Shown here: positions 32,494-41,219 of the stretch, piece by piece | Position numbering within the stretch: position 1 is the stretch's first letter | Layout of the letters: each line of letters opens with the position of its first letter | From: Microcoleus sp036704825 | GTDB taxonomy: Bacteria; Cyanobacteriota; Cyanobacteriia; Cyanobacteriales; Microcoleaceae | Assembly (NCBI GenBank): GCA_036704825.1 | Contig: JAUBSN010000038.1 | Location: forward strand, 1 to 64,000 | Length of the DNA stretch: 64,000 nt | Reading direction: 5' to 3' | Made by a program: the position numbers and the translations under genes | Notes under the pieces: model-generated | Databases searched by the model: none | Told to the model about the DNA's origin: nothing | What the model saw: the letters and a program-made list of their open reading frames with translations, nothing else

Positions 32494-34416
32494 TTACGAT
32501 CGCCTGTCAACCGCCGCCAGCAAGCGCAGACTTCCGTCTTGAACCTGCACTGCTTTCACAGTTCCCACAGCAACTCTTTGTTGACCGTTAGCCATCGCTA
32601 CCTCAATCTTAATCTTGGGGTCAGCCTGCAATCCCAGCCTCCCCCATAGCCACTTGACTTGAGTAGCAGGAAAAGAGCTCACTTCTACATCAGAAAATGG
32701 CGAATTAACCCAGCGGCTGCCGTCGTAAAAACTCGCTACCTGCACCTGATACCAAACTTGTTGTCCTGCCAATTTTAACTCGTTGTTCGGTTCGGGCTCC
32801 AGCCACTCAGCGGGATTGACACTGTTAATTAAAGTAGCCGAACCCATAATTTGACTCTTGTGGTATTCTAAACTTTCAGCCTGAGAAACTGCTTCCTGAA
32901 GTTTGTTGACCAAATTCCGAATTCGACTTCTTGTTTCGCTGTCAGTATATGATTGCTGGTCGAGCCAATTCATCGCCTCGCGAGTTCCGTCTTGAGACGC
33001 TACAATCAGGGCGCCCCAAGCCTTGACATCGGCGTCAGCGGCATTCACTCTCAAGGCGGCGTCTATGCGGTTCCAGATCCGCCCGCTGTCATTTTTGAGG
33101 GTGGTGGCTATTTCGTTAGTGTTGCTCGGATCGGCTTCAAATACTTGCAAAGCTTCGGCCCAGCGGCCGTCGATCAATTCTGCGAGAACTTGTTGACCGG
33201 GACTGGCCCAAGATGCGATCGCCTGAGCCCGAGTAATTTTAGCGTGAAATTCGATCGTTTCTAGCTGAGCTTGCGCGACGGCGGGCCAATTTTTGCCGGC
33301 TTTCCCTTTAGCAATACGCATGACATTTAATGCTGGAGACCACAGGCCGCTTTTGGCCAGTCGCAGCCCATTTTTGTAAGTCTGGTCATTGAAAGCAATT
33401 TCTTCTAAAGAAATCGCCGTTAACTGAACGGGGTTCGGCAAAAATTTGCGCGGGCCAATTTGATAAAGGGTAAATTGCGGCTCTAAACCAACTGTTTGGT
33501 CGATCGCCAACTGCGGGTTTTCGCCCTTAACAATTTGCTGCCAATTCGGCGGTTGTCCGGCGGCACTCGCCCACTCCAACAGCGGCATTAAATGATTTTG
33601 GCTGGGATTGTAGCGAACGACTTGTCCGTAGGGAATTTTCTTGTCGCCCTGCTTCAGTTGACCGCTGACATTAAACCAAATGCCAGAGGCGGGGGGCTTG
33701 CCGTCAAAGCGGCGCAGTTCTGTTAGGGGTAGCGACTGATTCGAGACTTGATTGTCAGATATAGAGTCAGCTAAAGAAGCAATGACAAAAGATTCCGCCG
33801 GGCCTTCTACATTCACAGAACTTGCTAGCTGAAAATACTGCTCTTTATCGAAACTGCGATCGGGAAGCTGCACCCGCTTGTACACCCGAAGTTCGACAAT
33901 TTGACGGCAAGGATTTTTGCAAACATTAGAAGCCTTAACTGTTCTTTCTACCATCACCGGCAATAGCAAATCGAAAATAGAATTATCGCGGGCTCGATCG
34001 ACGGGAAGCGGCAGGGGTTCTCCGGTTACGAATCCCAATTTGCGGATGCTGCCTTGGATTTGATCGAGAGTTTGGATCGAATCTCTGCTACCTGTAGGCA
34101 GGCGCGACCATTCCGGCACAAACTGAGAGATCAACTTGTTGCCATTGGGATCGACAATTAGCTGATAACTCAGCCAAGCGCCGCCTCCCATCAAAGCTGC
34201 ACAGCCACACAAGACGCTGAGGGCTGTCAAATTAGTTACCAGTCTTTTCCAGGGATATCTGGCCCGAGTTCGGGGAGTAGGTATTGGAAGCTGGGACTCT
34301 TGAAGATTTTTGGGGCGTCGGGTTTGGCGGCGGCGTCTTGTCGGAGGAGGAGCAACTTTGCGATTTTCTGGGGGTTTGGCTCGATTTTTTGAGGGGTTAA
34401 TTTTGTGTTCCATCAT
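32494..34416 (-). CDS. Large membrane-anchored hypothetical protein
   Basis: A 640-aa protein. A basic Pro/Arg-rich cytoplasmic N-terminus (about 1-55) precedes one membrane helix (LVTNLTALSVLCGCAALMGG), leaving about 550 residues outside the cytoplasm. The middle has an all-beta region with a lone cysteine pair (CKNPC, about 165-170), and the region at about 340-520 is helical. The C-terminus (LELAGQQVWYQVQVASFYDG-like beta region and VKAVQVQDGSLRLLAA) looks like a small sheet domain. It looks like a protein conserved in filamentous cyanobacteria, but I cannot name the function. It precedes the glycosyltransferase gene on the other side of a TTTTAGA repeat. Confidence 0.75.
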   Translation of the reverse strand: MMEHKINPSKNRAKPPENRKVAPPPTRRRRQTRRPKNLQESQLPIPTPRTRARYPWKRLVTNLTALSVLCGCAALMGGGAWLSYQLIVDPNGNKLISQFVPEWSRLPTGSRDSIQTLDQIQGSIRKLGFVTGEPLPLPVDRARDNSIFDLLLPVMVERTVKASNVCKNPCRQIVELRVYKRVQLPDRSFDKEQYFQLASSVNVEGPAESFVIASLADSISDNQVSNQSLPLTELRRFDGKPPASGIWFNVSGQLKQGDKKIPYGQVVRYNPSQNHLMPLLEWASAAGQPPNWQQIVKGENPQLAIDQTVGLEPQFTLYQIGPRKFLPNPVQLTAISLEEIAFNDQTYKNGLRLAKSGLWSPALNVMRIAKGKAGKNWPAVAQAQLETIEFHAKITRAQAIASWASPGQQVLAELIDGRWAEALQVFEADPSNTNEIATTLKNDSGRIWNRIDAALRVNAADADVKAWGALIVASQDGTREAMNWLDQQSYTDSETRSRIRNLVNKLQEAVSQAESLEYHKSQIMGSATLINSVNPAEWLEPEPNNELKLAGQQVWYQVQVASFYDGSRWVNSPFSDVEVSSFPATQVKWLWGRLGLQADPKIKIEVAMANGQQRVAVGTVKAVQVQDGSLRLLAAVDRRS

Positions 34417-34420
34417 GCCA

Positions 34421-34449
34421 TTTTAGAATTTAGATTTTAGAATTTAGAG
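34421..34449. repeat. Heptamer repeat (TTTTAGA) between genes
   Basis: Three to four units of TTTTAGAATTTAGATTTTAG type, directly upstream of the membrane-protein gene and downstream of the glycosyltransferase stop. It belongs to the heptamer family seen at 16.2, 39.7, 58.9 and 59.6 kb. Confidence 0.75.
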
Positions 34450-34450
34450 T

Positions 34451-35875
34451 TTAAAATTGCAATAGCCGATCGTACTGCCGACCTATGATATCCCAGGTGT
34501 ATTGACTTTCCACGAGCGATCGAGCTGACGCAGAGAGATCCTGTCTTAGCTGCTGATTTTCAAACAAACTGGCGATCGCCTCAACATACTCGTGAACTTT
34601 GTTCGCCCGCAAGGCCCTTCTCGGTTGTGGGCCGCCCTCGACGGCTAAACCCTCCAAACCTCGATCGCTTGCTACGACAGGGGTTCCCGCAGCCATCGCC
34701 TCCAAAGTTTTATTTTTAATCCCCAAACCAATCCGCATCGGCACAACACAAACAGCAGCTTGATGCAAATATTCTGCCACCCTTTGCACCCGACCTACTA
34801 CTTGAATTCCGGGAAGTTCCCCCAAGGCGATCACGGACGGGACTGGCGAAGCCCCTACTAAGGTGAGGGTAGCATCCCGATAGCGCTGCTGCAAAGGCGG
34901 CATTATTTGCAAACTGAGAAACCGCGCCGCGTCAATATTGGGCAAATTGTTCATTGCGCCTGCAAAAATTAAGGTGTGTCCTCCCGGATCGATCGACCGG
35001 TACGGAAATGCCGACAAATCTACCCCGTTAGGAATTACATCAATGGGAGGTACAAAAAAATCTTGTTTTCCTCGCACTAGAACCGGAGACGACAGCAATT
35101 CTAGGAGTTGCTCTCTGTCTGTGGATGTTGTGGCGACAATGCGAGAAAATTTGGAACAGTAGCGTTTTTCGTAGCGGGCGAGTAGCGGTAAATTCAGTCG
35201 ATCGCGCAGGGGTTTTTCTGAGGTGCCGGTGGCTAACATTTCCCTGCAAGTTCCCCAAACGGAACTGTGAATGTTGGCTACTGTCAGCAGTTTTTGCCGC
35301 CATTCTGGACGCACGTAAATCTCGTTAACGCTGTGTTCGCAGGTGACAGCATCGCATTTGCCTGCTGTTACCAATTCGTCTGCCCAGTTTTGCATTGCTT
35401 GGGAGTAGCTTGAGAGTACGTTCGGAGGCGTCCCGGACAACAAAAATCGACTGAATCTGTGGAATTTTCCGATTATTTCAGAGAACCCCCCCTCAGTCCC
35501 CCCTTTATTAAGGGGGGGAGGAAAGAAGCCCTCCTCAAGCCCCTGGTGGAGTCTTAGCCCCCCCTTCGCAAGGGGGGGTTGGGGGGGTACTTCCGGGGAA
35601 GCCAAAAAGCCTTCCTCAGTCTCCTGGTGGAGTCTTAGCCCCCCCTTAGCAAGGGGGGGTTGGGGGGGTGTCTGCGGGTGGGGAAAAACTGCTAATTCTG
35701 CAACTTGCTGGCGCAATGCGTCGATTTGTGCGTCGGTGACATCGGGCGATCGCACAGTACCGAGAATTACATCATGCCGCCGGCTCAAGTATTGTAATAA
35801 ATTAAACGTCCTTACCTGAGTTCCTCCGCGACTTGGCGGATAGGGAAAAGTCGAGGAAAGCATCAAAATCTTCAT
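34451..35875 (-). CDS. GT-B glycosyltransferase with in-frame repeat insertion
   Basis: A 474-aa glycosyltransferase (family 1/4 group). The N-terminal Rossmann fold (MKILMLSSTFPYPPSRGGTQ, then VRTFNLLQYLSRRHDVILG) and C-terminal donor domain (VDVIPNGVDLSAFPYR, then GIKNKTLEAMAAGTPVVASD) are intact, including the EAMA-x-GTPVV sugar-nucleotide site. Residues 68-131 are not part of the family: QTPPQPPLAKGGLRLHQ appears almost twice and ends PPPLNKGGTEGG. The DNA there is an extragenic repeat. The protein would work in envelope or polysaccharide glycan assembly if the loop is tolerated. It lies upstream of the membrane-protein gene on the same strand. Confidence 0.88.
   Translation of the reverse strand: MKILMLSSTFPYPPSRGGTQVRTFNLLQYLSRRHDVILGTVRSPDVTDAQIDALRQQVAELAVFPHPQTPPQPPLAKGGLRLHQETEEGFLASPEVPPQPPLAKGGLRLHQGLEEGFFPPPLNKGGTEGGFSEIIGKFHRFSRFLLSGTPPNVLSSYSQAMQNWADELVTAGKCDAVTCEHSVNEIYVRPEWRQKLLTVANIHSSVWGTCREMLATGTSEKPLRDRLNLPLLARYEKRYCSKFSRIVATTSTDREQLLELLSSPVLVRGKQDFFVPPIDVIPNGVDLSAFPYRSIDPGGHTLIFAGAMNNLPNIDAARFLSLQIMPPLQQRYRDATLTLVGASPVPSVIALGELPGIQVVGRVQRVAEYLHQAAVCVVPMRIGLGIKNKTLEAMAAGTPVVASDRGLEGLAVEGGPQPRRALRANKVHEYVEAIASLFENQQLRQDLSASARSLVESQYTWDIIGRQYDRLLQF
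35483..35674. repeat. Extragenic repeats inside glycosyltransferase CDS
   Basis: Two adjacent units of about 75 bp share GGTGGAGTCTTAGCCCCCCC and AAGGGGGGGTTGGGGGGGT, and a third CCCCCCTCAGTCCCCC/AAGGGGGGG unit precedes them. Each unit is a G/C-rich hairpin (CCCCCCTT-CGCAAGGGGGG). All run in frame with the gene. A relative lies between genes at 15359-15402. Confidence 0.85.
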
Positions 35876-35951
35876 GGGATGTGGGATAAATAAAGTTGCC
35901 GCTGGCGCGATAAAATTAATTGATTAAATCTTTTTAACAATCTTCGCACCT

Positions 35952-36422
35952 ATGGACGAATTATCTGTTAAGGCGCTGCTGGAAGACTTGAAAAAGCCCG
36001 AGGAAAGCGTGCGCGATCGGGCAACTACAGAACTCTGGCGCACTTGGTTTAACCAGAAGGGTGACTATGGGATGCAAATTCTCAGGCGATCGCAAGTTTC
36101 GTTAGATGCAGGCGATGTTCACCACGCTTTGGATTTGCTGACGAAATTGATTGCGGAAGCGCCGGATTTTGCGGAAGCTTGGAACCGACGTGCGGTACTT
36201 CACTATACCCAAGGAAATTATAAAAAGTCGATCGACGACTGCGAAATCGTTCTCAAACTGAACCCGGTGCATTTTGGGGCGTTGCACGGTCTGGGTTTGT
36301 GCTACGCTGCCTTGGGAGAATACCTAAATGCTATTCAAGCTTTTCGCCGCGCTTTGGAAATTCAACCGTTTGCTTTGGTGAATCAAAAGTTAATTCTCGA
36401 ATGTACGGCTCGTTTGAGTTAA
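35952..36422 (+). CDS. TPR protein
   Basis: A 156-aa protein. After an N-terminal HEAT-like or armadillo-like helix pair (ALLEDLKKPEESVRDRATTE), about two and a half TPR motifs follow: ALDLLTKLIAEAPDFAEAWN, RRAVLHYTQGNYKKSIDDCE and LGLCYAALGEYLNAIQAFRR. It is a soluble adaptor; the partner is unknown. The first ATG at 35952 fits. Confidence 0.8.
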   Translation: MDELSVKALLEDLKKPEESVRDRATTELWRTWFNQKGDYGMQILRRSQVSLDAGDVHHALDLLTKLIAEAPDFAEAWNRRAVLHYTQGNYKKSIDDCEIVLKLNPVHFGALHGLGLCYAALGEYLNAIQAFRRALEIQPFALVNQKLILECTARLS

Positions 36423-36435
36423 AATACATAGGGCC

Positions 36436-36467
36436 TTGGGCATTGGGCATTGGGCATTGGGCATTGG
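36436..36467. repeat. GGGCATT tandem repeat
   Basis: About four units of TTGGGCA in tandem. Related GGGCATCGG/GGGCATTGG units lie at 61000-61020, and a fragment at 56637-56646. It sits between the TPR and glycosyltransferase genes and can be read through in the frame of the latter. Confidence 0.85.
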
Positions 36468-36522
36468 TGGTTCTTTTCTCTGGACTCAATTGCAAAATTT
36501 TTCGAGGATTTCAAATCTAAAA

Positions 36523-37482
36523 TTGTCTGAGTTAGTGCCGAAAATTAGCGTTTGCATTCCTACTTGCAATCGAGTGCATCTGCTGGCTTGTGCGATCGCC
36601 AGCGTGCTAGATCAAACTTATACCGATTTTGAATTAATTGTCTGCGATGACGGTTCCACTGACAGCACTCCTCTGTTGATGTCGGAATTTGTCGATCGCC
36701 GGATTCGCTACATTCGCCACCTGCAGAATATCGGCAAAAGCAATAATATGCGATCGGGCTTTGCGGCGGCAAGGGGCGAGTATTTTATCAAGTTTGACGA
36801 TGACGATCGCCTGAGCGCGCAATTTCTAGAGCGAACATCGGCTATTTTAGATAAAGACCCCAGCATCGATTTTGTCAGTACCGATCACTGGGTGATAGAC
36901 ATTCACAATTATATAGACGAAAACCAGACGAAACTCAATTCGCAGCGGTGGGGCCGCACCGAGTTGTCGCCTGGAATTATTGAAGATTTGCTTTCGGCAG
37001 TGTTTCTGAGACAGAGTTTGCAAATAGGGGCAACTTTGTTTCGGCGCGGCGCCCTGGAAGAAGTCGGATTTCTGCGGCCGAATTTGCAAAATTGCGAAGA
37101 TAACGATTTGTTTGTGAGACTTGCGATTGCGGGCAAAAAGTGCTATTACTTGCCGGAGCTGTTGATGGAGTATCGAGTTCATGCAGGACAGCAAGGAGTC
37201 GATCGGGCAATTCCGTATTTAAGCGATAAATTGCGCTATTTGACCGGCTACGAGTTTGAGTCGGATCAGTTGGAAACAGCCAGGCTCAAAAGGATTGCCG
37301 AAACTCAATTAGCGCTAGGTTTGCGGCTGATTGAGGTCGGTGAAACTGCAAAAGGGCGCCTGATGGTGCGGGCAGGAAAGTCTGTTTCTGTGGCGAAAAT
37401 GTGGGCGGGTTTGGGATTGTCGCTGCTGCCGGTTGAGTTGCGTCCCAGGGCGTTTGAGATTGTACGGGAGTTGATGAAATAA
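36523..37482 (+). CDS. GT-A (family 2) glycosyltransferase
   Basis: The product begins near VPKISVCIPTCNRVHLLACA, the usual family 2 start, and has DQTYTDFELIVCDDGSTDST, RNxG-type LQNIGKSNNMRSGFAAARGE and the metal site KFDDDDRLSAQFLE. It transfers a sugar from a nucleotide donor. The start is uncertain: upstream in-frame DNA is GGGCATT repeat, so a TTG at 36523 or GTG at 36535 is more plausible than the first codon at 36436. A weak GAGGA lies about 13 bp before the TTG. It lies near the GT-B gene and could belong to the same glycan pathway. Confidence 0.85.
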   Translation: MSELVPKISVCIPTCNRVHLLACAIASVLDQTYTDFELIVCDDGSTDSTPLLMSEFVDRRIRYIRHLQNIGKSNNMRSGFAAARGEYFIKFDDDDRLSAQFLERTSAILDKDPSIDFVSTDHWVIDIHNYIDENQTKLNSQRWGRTELSPGIIEDLLSAVFLRQSLQIGATLFRRGALEEVGFLRPNLQNCEDNDLFVRLAIAGKKCYYLPELLMEYRVHAGQQGVDRAIPYLSDKLRYLTGYEFESDQLETARLKRIAETQLALGLRLIEVGETAKGRLMVRAGKSVSVAKMWAGLGLSLLPVELRPRAFEIVRELMK

Positions 37483-37852
37483 CCATCAATAAGAATTATT
37501 AATTATCAGCAGCGGATAACACATTAATGTTGATTAGAGTACGGGGCTTTGTCGGGGCTTGAGATTTGCTCAGATTTGGCTCGATCGAGAACTTGCCGGG
37601 GATCGTTGAGAGATTCGGCTAAAAATAAAAATTCGATCGGACACGTTTTACATTAAATTAATAAATTAAGAAATACTGAAAATTAAGTATTTACGAATTT
37701 CACATCGATCGGGCATGAGCAAAGACCTTTCCTTGGGTCTGTCCTGCTTGTGTTATCTGTCATGCCTGTCAGAAAAACTTTGGCCCTGAGACTCGGTGAA
37801 GGGCTCAAAGTCAGCATTGTTAAATTCTGTCTAGTTTACTAATGCACCACTC
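37483..37852. other. Intergenic region upstream of SulP gene
   Basis: 370 bp without a gene. The right part is likely to hold the SulP promoter and leader. There is a short hairpin-like stretch near 37725-37800, but no structure I can name. Confidence 0.5.
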
Positions 37853-39526
37853 ATGTCAATAACTAATAAGATTCGTTTCAATAATCTCCAGGGCGACATC
37901 TTCGGCGGTGTCACGGCTGCCATCGTCTCGCTGCCCCTTGCCCTCGCCTTCGGGGTCGCTTCGGGAATCGGACCGATCGGGGGACTGTACGGTGCCATTT
38001 GCGTTGGCTTCTTTGCGGCGCTGTTTGGCGGCACCCCAACACTGATTTCAGAACCCACGGGGCCGATGACTGTGGTGATGACTGCGATCGTCGCCTCCCT
38101 CACCGCCAGCAATCCCGAACAAGGGCTAGCAATGTCGTTTACCGTTGTGATGCTGGCGGGGCTGTTTCAAATCATCTTTGGTATTTTCAAGCTAGGGAAA
38201 TACATCACCCTGATGCCCTACAGCGTGATTTCCGGCTTTATGTCGGGAATTGGCGTGATTTTGATCATTCTGCAAATTGCACCGTTTCTGGGTCAAGCCC
38301 CTCCCAAGGGCGGTGTTTTGGGCACTTTTATGGCAATTCCGCAGTTGCTGGCGAACATCAATCCGCCCGAAGCAATTCTCGGTGCCTTGACGGTGGCAAT
38401 TATTTTCCTGATGCCCAAAAAGCTGAAGAAAATCGTGCCCCCGCAATTGATAGCGCTGATTGTCGGGACGGTAATTTCCCTGACGGTGTTTCAGGGCACC
38501 GATATTCGCCGGATTGGCGAAATTCCGGTGGGACTGCCCCCCTTGCAATTGCCGACTTTTTCCCCCGGTCAAATCACGGTGATGTTTGTGGATGCGGTGA
38601 TGCTGGGGATGCTGGGCTGTATCGATACCTTGCTGACGGCGGTGGTGGCGGACAGTCTGACGCGGACGGAACACAAGTCCGATAAGGAGTTGATCGGTCA
38701 AGGAATTGGCAATATCGTGTCGGGGATCTGCGGTGGCTTACCGGGCGCCGGGGCAACGATGGGAACTGTGGTCAATATCCAAACAGGCGCGACTTCGGCG
38801 GTGTCGGGTTTAACTCGGGCGTTGGTGTTGCTGGTGGTGGTTTTGGGGGCGGCGAAGTTAACTGAACCGATTCCGATGGCGGTGTTGGCGGGGATTGCGC
38901 TGAAGGTGGGGATTGATATCCTTGACTGGAGTTTCCTGAAACGATCGCACAAAGTATCTGTTAAGGGTTCCCTGATCATGTACGGGGTGCTGTTTTTGAC
39001 GGTGTTTGTGGATCTGATTGTGGCGGTGGGTGTGGGCGTCTTTATTGCCAATATCCTGACTATCGAACGGTTGAGTAGTTTGCAGTCTGCGGGAGTGAAG
39101 CTGATTTCCGATACGGATGATGAGGTTCTCGTCAGTGAGGAGGAGAAGCAACTCTTGGATCAGGGTAAGGGGCGCGTGTTGCTGTTCTGCTTGAGCGGCC
39201 CGATGATTTTTGGGTTGTCGAAGGCGATTTCCCGCGAACACAATGCTATGAAGGATGCGGATGTTTTGGTGATGGATCTGACTGCTGTGCCCATGCTGGG
39301 GGTGACGGCTTCGCTGGCGATCGAAAATGCGATCCGCGATGCCTGCGATAAGGGTTTGCAGGTTTACGTCGTCGGTGCCAGCGAGAAAGTTCAGCAGCGC
39401 TTGCAGAAGTTGGGATTGTTGGATCTGATCGCGCCAGAGCATGTCATGAGCGATCGTACCGCAGCCTTGCGACAAGCCGTCGCTGTGGTTGAGAGCAAAG
39501 GCATTCCCTTGGGAGTGCCGGCGTAA
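37853..39526 (+). CDS. SulP-family anion transporter (BicA/sulfate type)
   Basis: A 557-aa inner-membrane protein. Eleven to twelve hydrophobic segments cover residues 10-420, including the SulP signature region (GGVTAAIVSLPLALAFGVAS, then GIGPIGGLYGAICVGFFAAL). A cytoplasmic STAS domain follows at about 435-545 (VLLFCLSGPMIFGLSKAISR, then DVLVMDLTAVPMLGVTASLA). In cyanobacteria SulP proteins import bicarbonate with sodium (BicA) or sulfate; the sequence alone does not decide. The protein is close to the usual size of BicA. A terminator follows, and the gene is monocistronic. Confidence 0.9.
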   Translation: MSITNKIRFNNLQGDIFGGVTAAIVSLPLALAFGVASGIGPIGGLYGAICVGFFAALFGGTPTLISEPTGPMTVVMTAIVASLTASNPEQGLAMSFTVVMLAGLFQIIFGIFKLGKYITLMPYSVISGFMSGIGVILIILQIAPFLGQAPPKGGVLGTFMAIPQLLANINPPEAILGALTVAIIFLMPKKLKKIVPPQLIALIVGTVISLTVFQGTDIRRIGEIPVGLPPLQLPTFSPGQITVMFVDAVMLGMLGCIDTLLTAVVADSLTRTEHKSDKELIGQGIGNIVSGICGGLPGAGATMGTVVNIQTGATSAVSGLTRALVLLVVVLGAAKLTEPIPMAVLAGIALKVGIDILDWSFLKRSHKVSVKGSLIMYGVLFLTVFVDLIVAVGVGVFIANILTIERLSSLQSAGVKLISDTDDEVLVSEEEKQLLDQGKGRVLLFCLSGPMIFGLSKAISREHNAMKDADVLVMDLTAVPMLGVTASLAIENAIRDACDKGLQVYVVGASEKVQQRLQKLGLLDLIAPEHVMSDRTAALRQAVAVVESKGIPLGVPA

Positions 39527-39559
39527 CAAGGCGCGAATTCGCCAAAATAGTAGTGTTTT

Positions 39560-39590
39560 AGCAGGAGTGCCAGTTTCTCCTGCTATTTTT
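39560..39590 (+). terminator. Rho-independent terminator after SulP gene
   Basis: AGCAGGAG (39560-39567) pairs with CTCCTGCT (39577-39584), extended by a T-A pair on the outside and followed by ATTTTT. It lies 33 bp after the SulP stop, a standard terminator. Confidence 0.85.
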
Positions 39591-39975
39591 ATGGCTGGAT
39601 CGCCCCTTTCATATCGTTTCCGGTTGCATCCGTATTGTTCAAGTGTCCAAACAGTCGATCGATTTTAGATTTTAGACTTTAGATTTTAGAGGCGACCCCA
39701 CGGATAAATGCTCTTTCTTGAGGATTTTCGATTTTCGATTCTGGATTGATTCCACGGATAAATCACGTGGCGGGTACCACCTTTGAAATTCTTGGTCAGT
39801 TGTCCCGAAAGCATAATTTTAGTCAACAGCCAACAGTCAACAATCATCTCGCTCGTGCAACCAGAATTGATATGAATTCTTGATTTTCTTCAGTCCCCCT
39901 CTGCAGGGACGAGGGGCAAGTTTAAACGAGGTTTTAACCGCCGATTCTTCAGGCGTGTAGCTATACAACCAGAAA
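39591..39975. other. Intergenic region with repeats
   Basis: Contains a TTTTAGA heptamer array (39661-39690), ATTTTCGATTTTCGATT (39723-39741) and AACAGCCAACAGTCAACAAT (39825-39844; CAACAGT, an STRR-type heptamer). No gene is supported. Confidence 0.65.
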
Positions 39976-40482
39976 TTATCCGATTGATATAGCGGGTAGC
40001 CACGGAATATCTGTAACGCCTGGGTCGTAGCCAAGTTGTTTGAGTAGTGTGGTAATTTGCCCTCTATGGTGAGTTTGATGATTGAACATATGTGTTACCA
40101 GAACCCAAGTCGGTAGCACGCGGCATTTACCATCTACATTGCTTGTGTACTCAAATGGTTGACTCAACCAGTCTGAATTAAGGTGTCTAGACCATTCTAT
40201 AATTTGCCGATCCGTTGTCTCCCGTTCTGCTCTCAAAACCTCAAATTCAGCATATAGTTCTTGACCGATAACAGTACCAGAAAATGGGTGAAGAGTGAAA
40301 CGCCCCATCCATGCTTTGTCACCATACAGTAAGTGATTCAAAGTGCCATGAATCGACTTGAAAAAGGCACCCATATCCTGTTTGCGCTGTTCATCAGGAA
40401 TAGCCGAGCATACAGAATATATCTTTTGGTTCATCCAGCAATTGTACTCTGCCATTAGCTGGTAGTAGCTACCGTCGTACAT
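39976..40482 (-). CDS. DinB-family protein
   Basis: A four-helix-bundle protein of 168 aa from the ATG at 40482 (MYDGSYYQLMAEYNCWMNQK). The metal-binding histidines are present: HGTLNHLLYGDKAWMGR, HMFNHQTHHRGQITTLL. DinB/YfiT proteins bind a divalent metal and many transfer or hydrolyse small thiol-linked groups; the true substrate of most is unknown. An in-frame codon 30 bp upstream is possible but unsupported. The next gene upstream (ABM monooxygenase-like) is on the same strand, 53 bp away. Confidence 0.88.
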   Translation of the reverse strand: MYDGSYYQLMAEYNCWMNQKIYSVCSAIPDEQRKQDMGAFFKSIHGTLNHLLYGDKAWMGRFTLHPFSGTVIGQELYAEFEVLRAERETTDRQIIEWSRHLNSDWLSQPFEYTSNVDGKCRVLPTWVLVTHMFNHQTHHRGQITTLLKQLGYDPGVTDIPWLPAISIG

Positions 40483-40535
40483 ACTCAAAACATAATCACA
40501 TAGTTTCAACAACTTACATTATACAAATAGGTCTT

Positions 40536-40820
40536 TCACAAGACTCCTGACTGTAATTGGTCTAGATAAATAAACTCAGGAGCTTTAACTCCGGCTTCTT
40601 CTCTAATTTTAACCAGTCTAGGCGACTCAAAAAACGCCCTAGCATCTGCGAGGGATGTCCACGCGGAGAAATGAACAATTTTGTTAGGTTCATTGTCATA
40701 CTTCAAGACCTGATAGGAGCGCTCGCCAGCTTCTTTTCGGATGCTTTCAGCACGATCGAATACCTGTTTCCAAGCTTCATAATTTTCTACTTCATGAATA
40801 ATTAATACATATTGCATAGC
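40536..40820 (-). CDS. ABM-superfamily small protein (monooxygenase-like)
   Basis: A 94-aa single-domain alpha+beta-barrel protein: MQYVLIIHEVENYEAWKQVF, then DRAESIRKEAGERSYQVLKY, NIVHFS-type strand and SPRLVKIREEAGVKAPEFIY. It is of the antibiotic-biosynthesis monooxygenase-like (dimeric alpha/beta barrel) fold, which includes many uncharacterised proteins. The ATG at 40820 gives the typical start; a longer form would add eight residues. It may be co-transcribed with the DinB gene. Confidence 0.8.
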   Translation of the reverse strand, partial: AMQYVLIIHEVENYEAWKQVFDRAESIRKEAGERSYQVLKYDNEPNKIVHFSAWTSLADARAFFESPRLVKIREEAGVKAPEFIYLDQLQSGVL

Positions 40821-40867
40821 AGTCATATTCTCTGATAATTTCAAAACTTCAAGGGTTCGGTTTACTC

Positions 40868-41048
40868 CTATTCTTCCTCATGTAACTCTATAAAAATTCC
40901 CTCAGCATTCAGAACTAAATCCTCATCAAAAAAGGGGGGGTAAGTCTAAATAAACAGTCCGTTTCAAAATTTCCAATACCAAATCAAACCGCTCTGAGTC
41001 TGTTAACCGCTCAAAGGTATTCAAAATTTCTTCTACTAAAATAGTCAT
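40868..41048 (-). pseudogene. Small antitoxin-like protein, frameshifted in a homopolymer
   Basis: The frame begins MTILVEEILNTFERLTDSER, then FDLVLEILKRTVYLDLPP, and stops at 40926 after 40 residues. Removing one base in the C7/T6 run restores a typical small acidic tail (FFDEDLVLNAEGIFIELHEE) to 40868, giving about 59 residues. The sequence resembles small cyanobacterial antitoxin-like proteins found upstream of toxin genes; no toxin follows. A homopolymer lesion may be a sequencing error, real decay or phase variation. Confidence 0.6.
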
Positions 41049-41219
41049 AGCTTTTTCCCTAGACTTGCTTATAGCATAGCACAGGTTTTAAGTAGACCAA
41101 CCTAAAAAGACATAACACCCACCTCCCCGCAGCACTTTAAGCCTGCGGGGTTATAACCTCGATCGCGCTTTACGTTTAAAGTAGTAAATAGTGCCCGATC
41201 TAAACTTTTCCTAAATATC

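Noticed and set aside
38858..39529. Long minus-strand open frame across the SulP transporter.
   Set aside because: Shadow of a real gene on the other strand; composition is His/Gln-rich and unlike any protein family.
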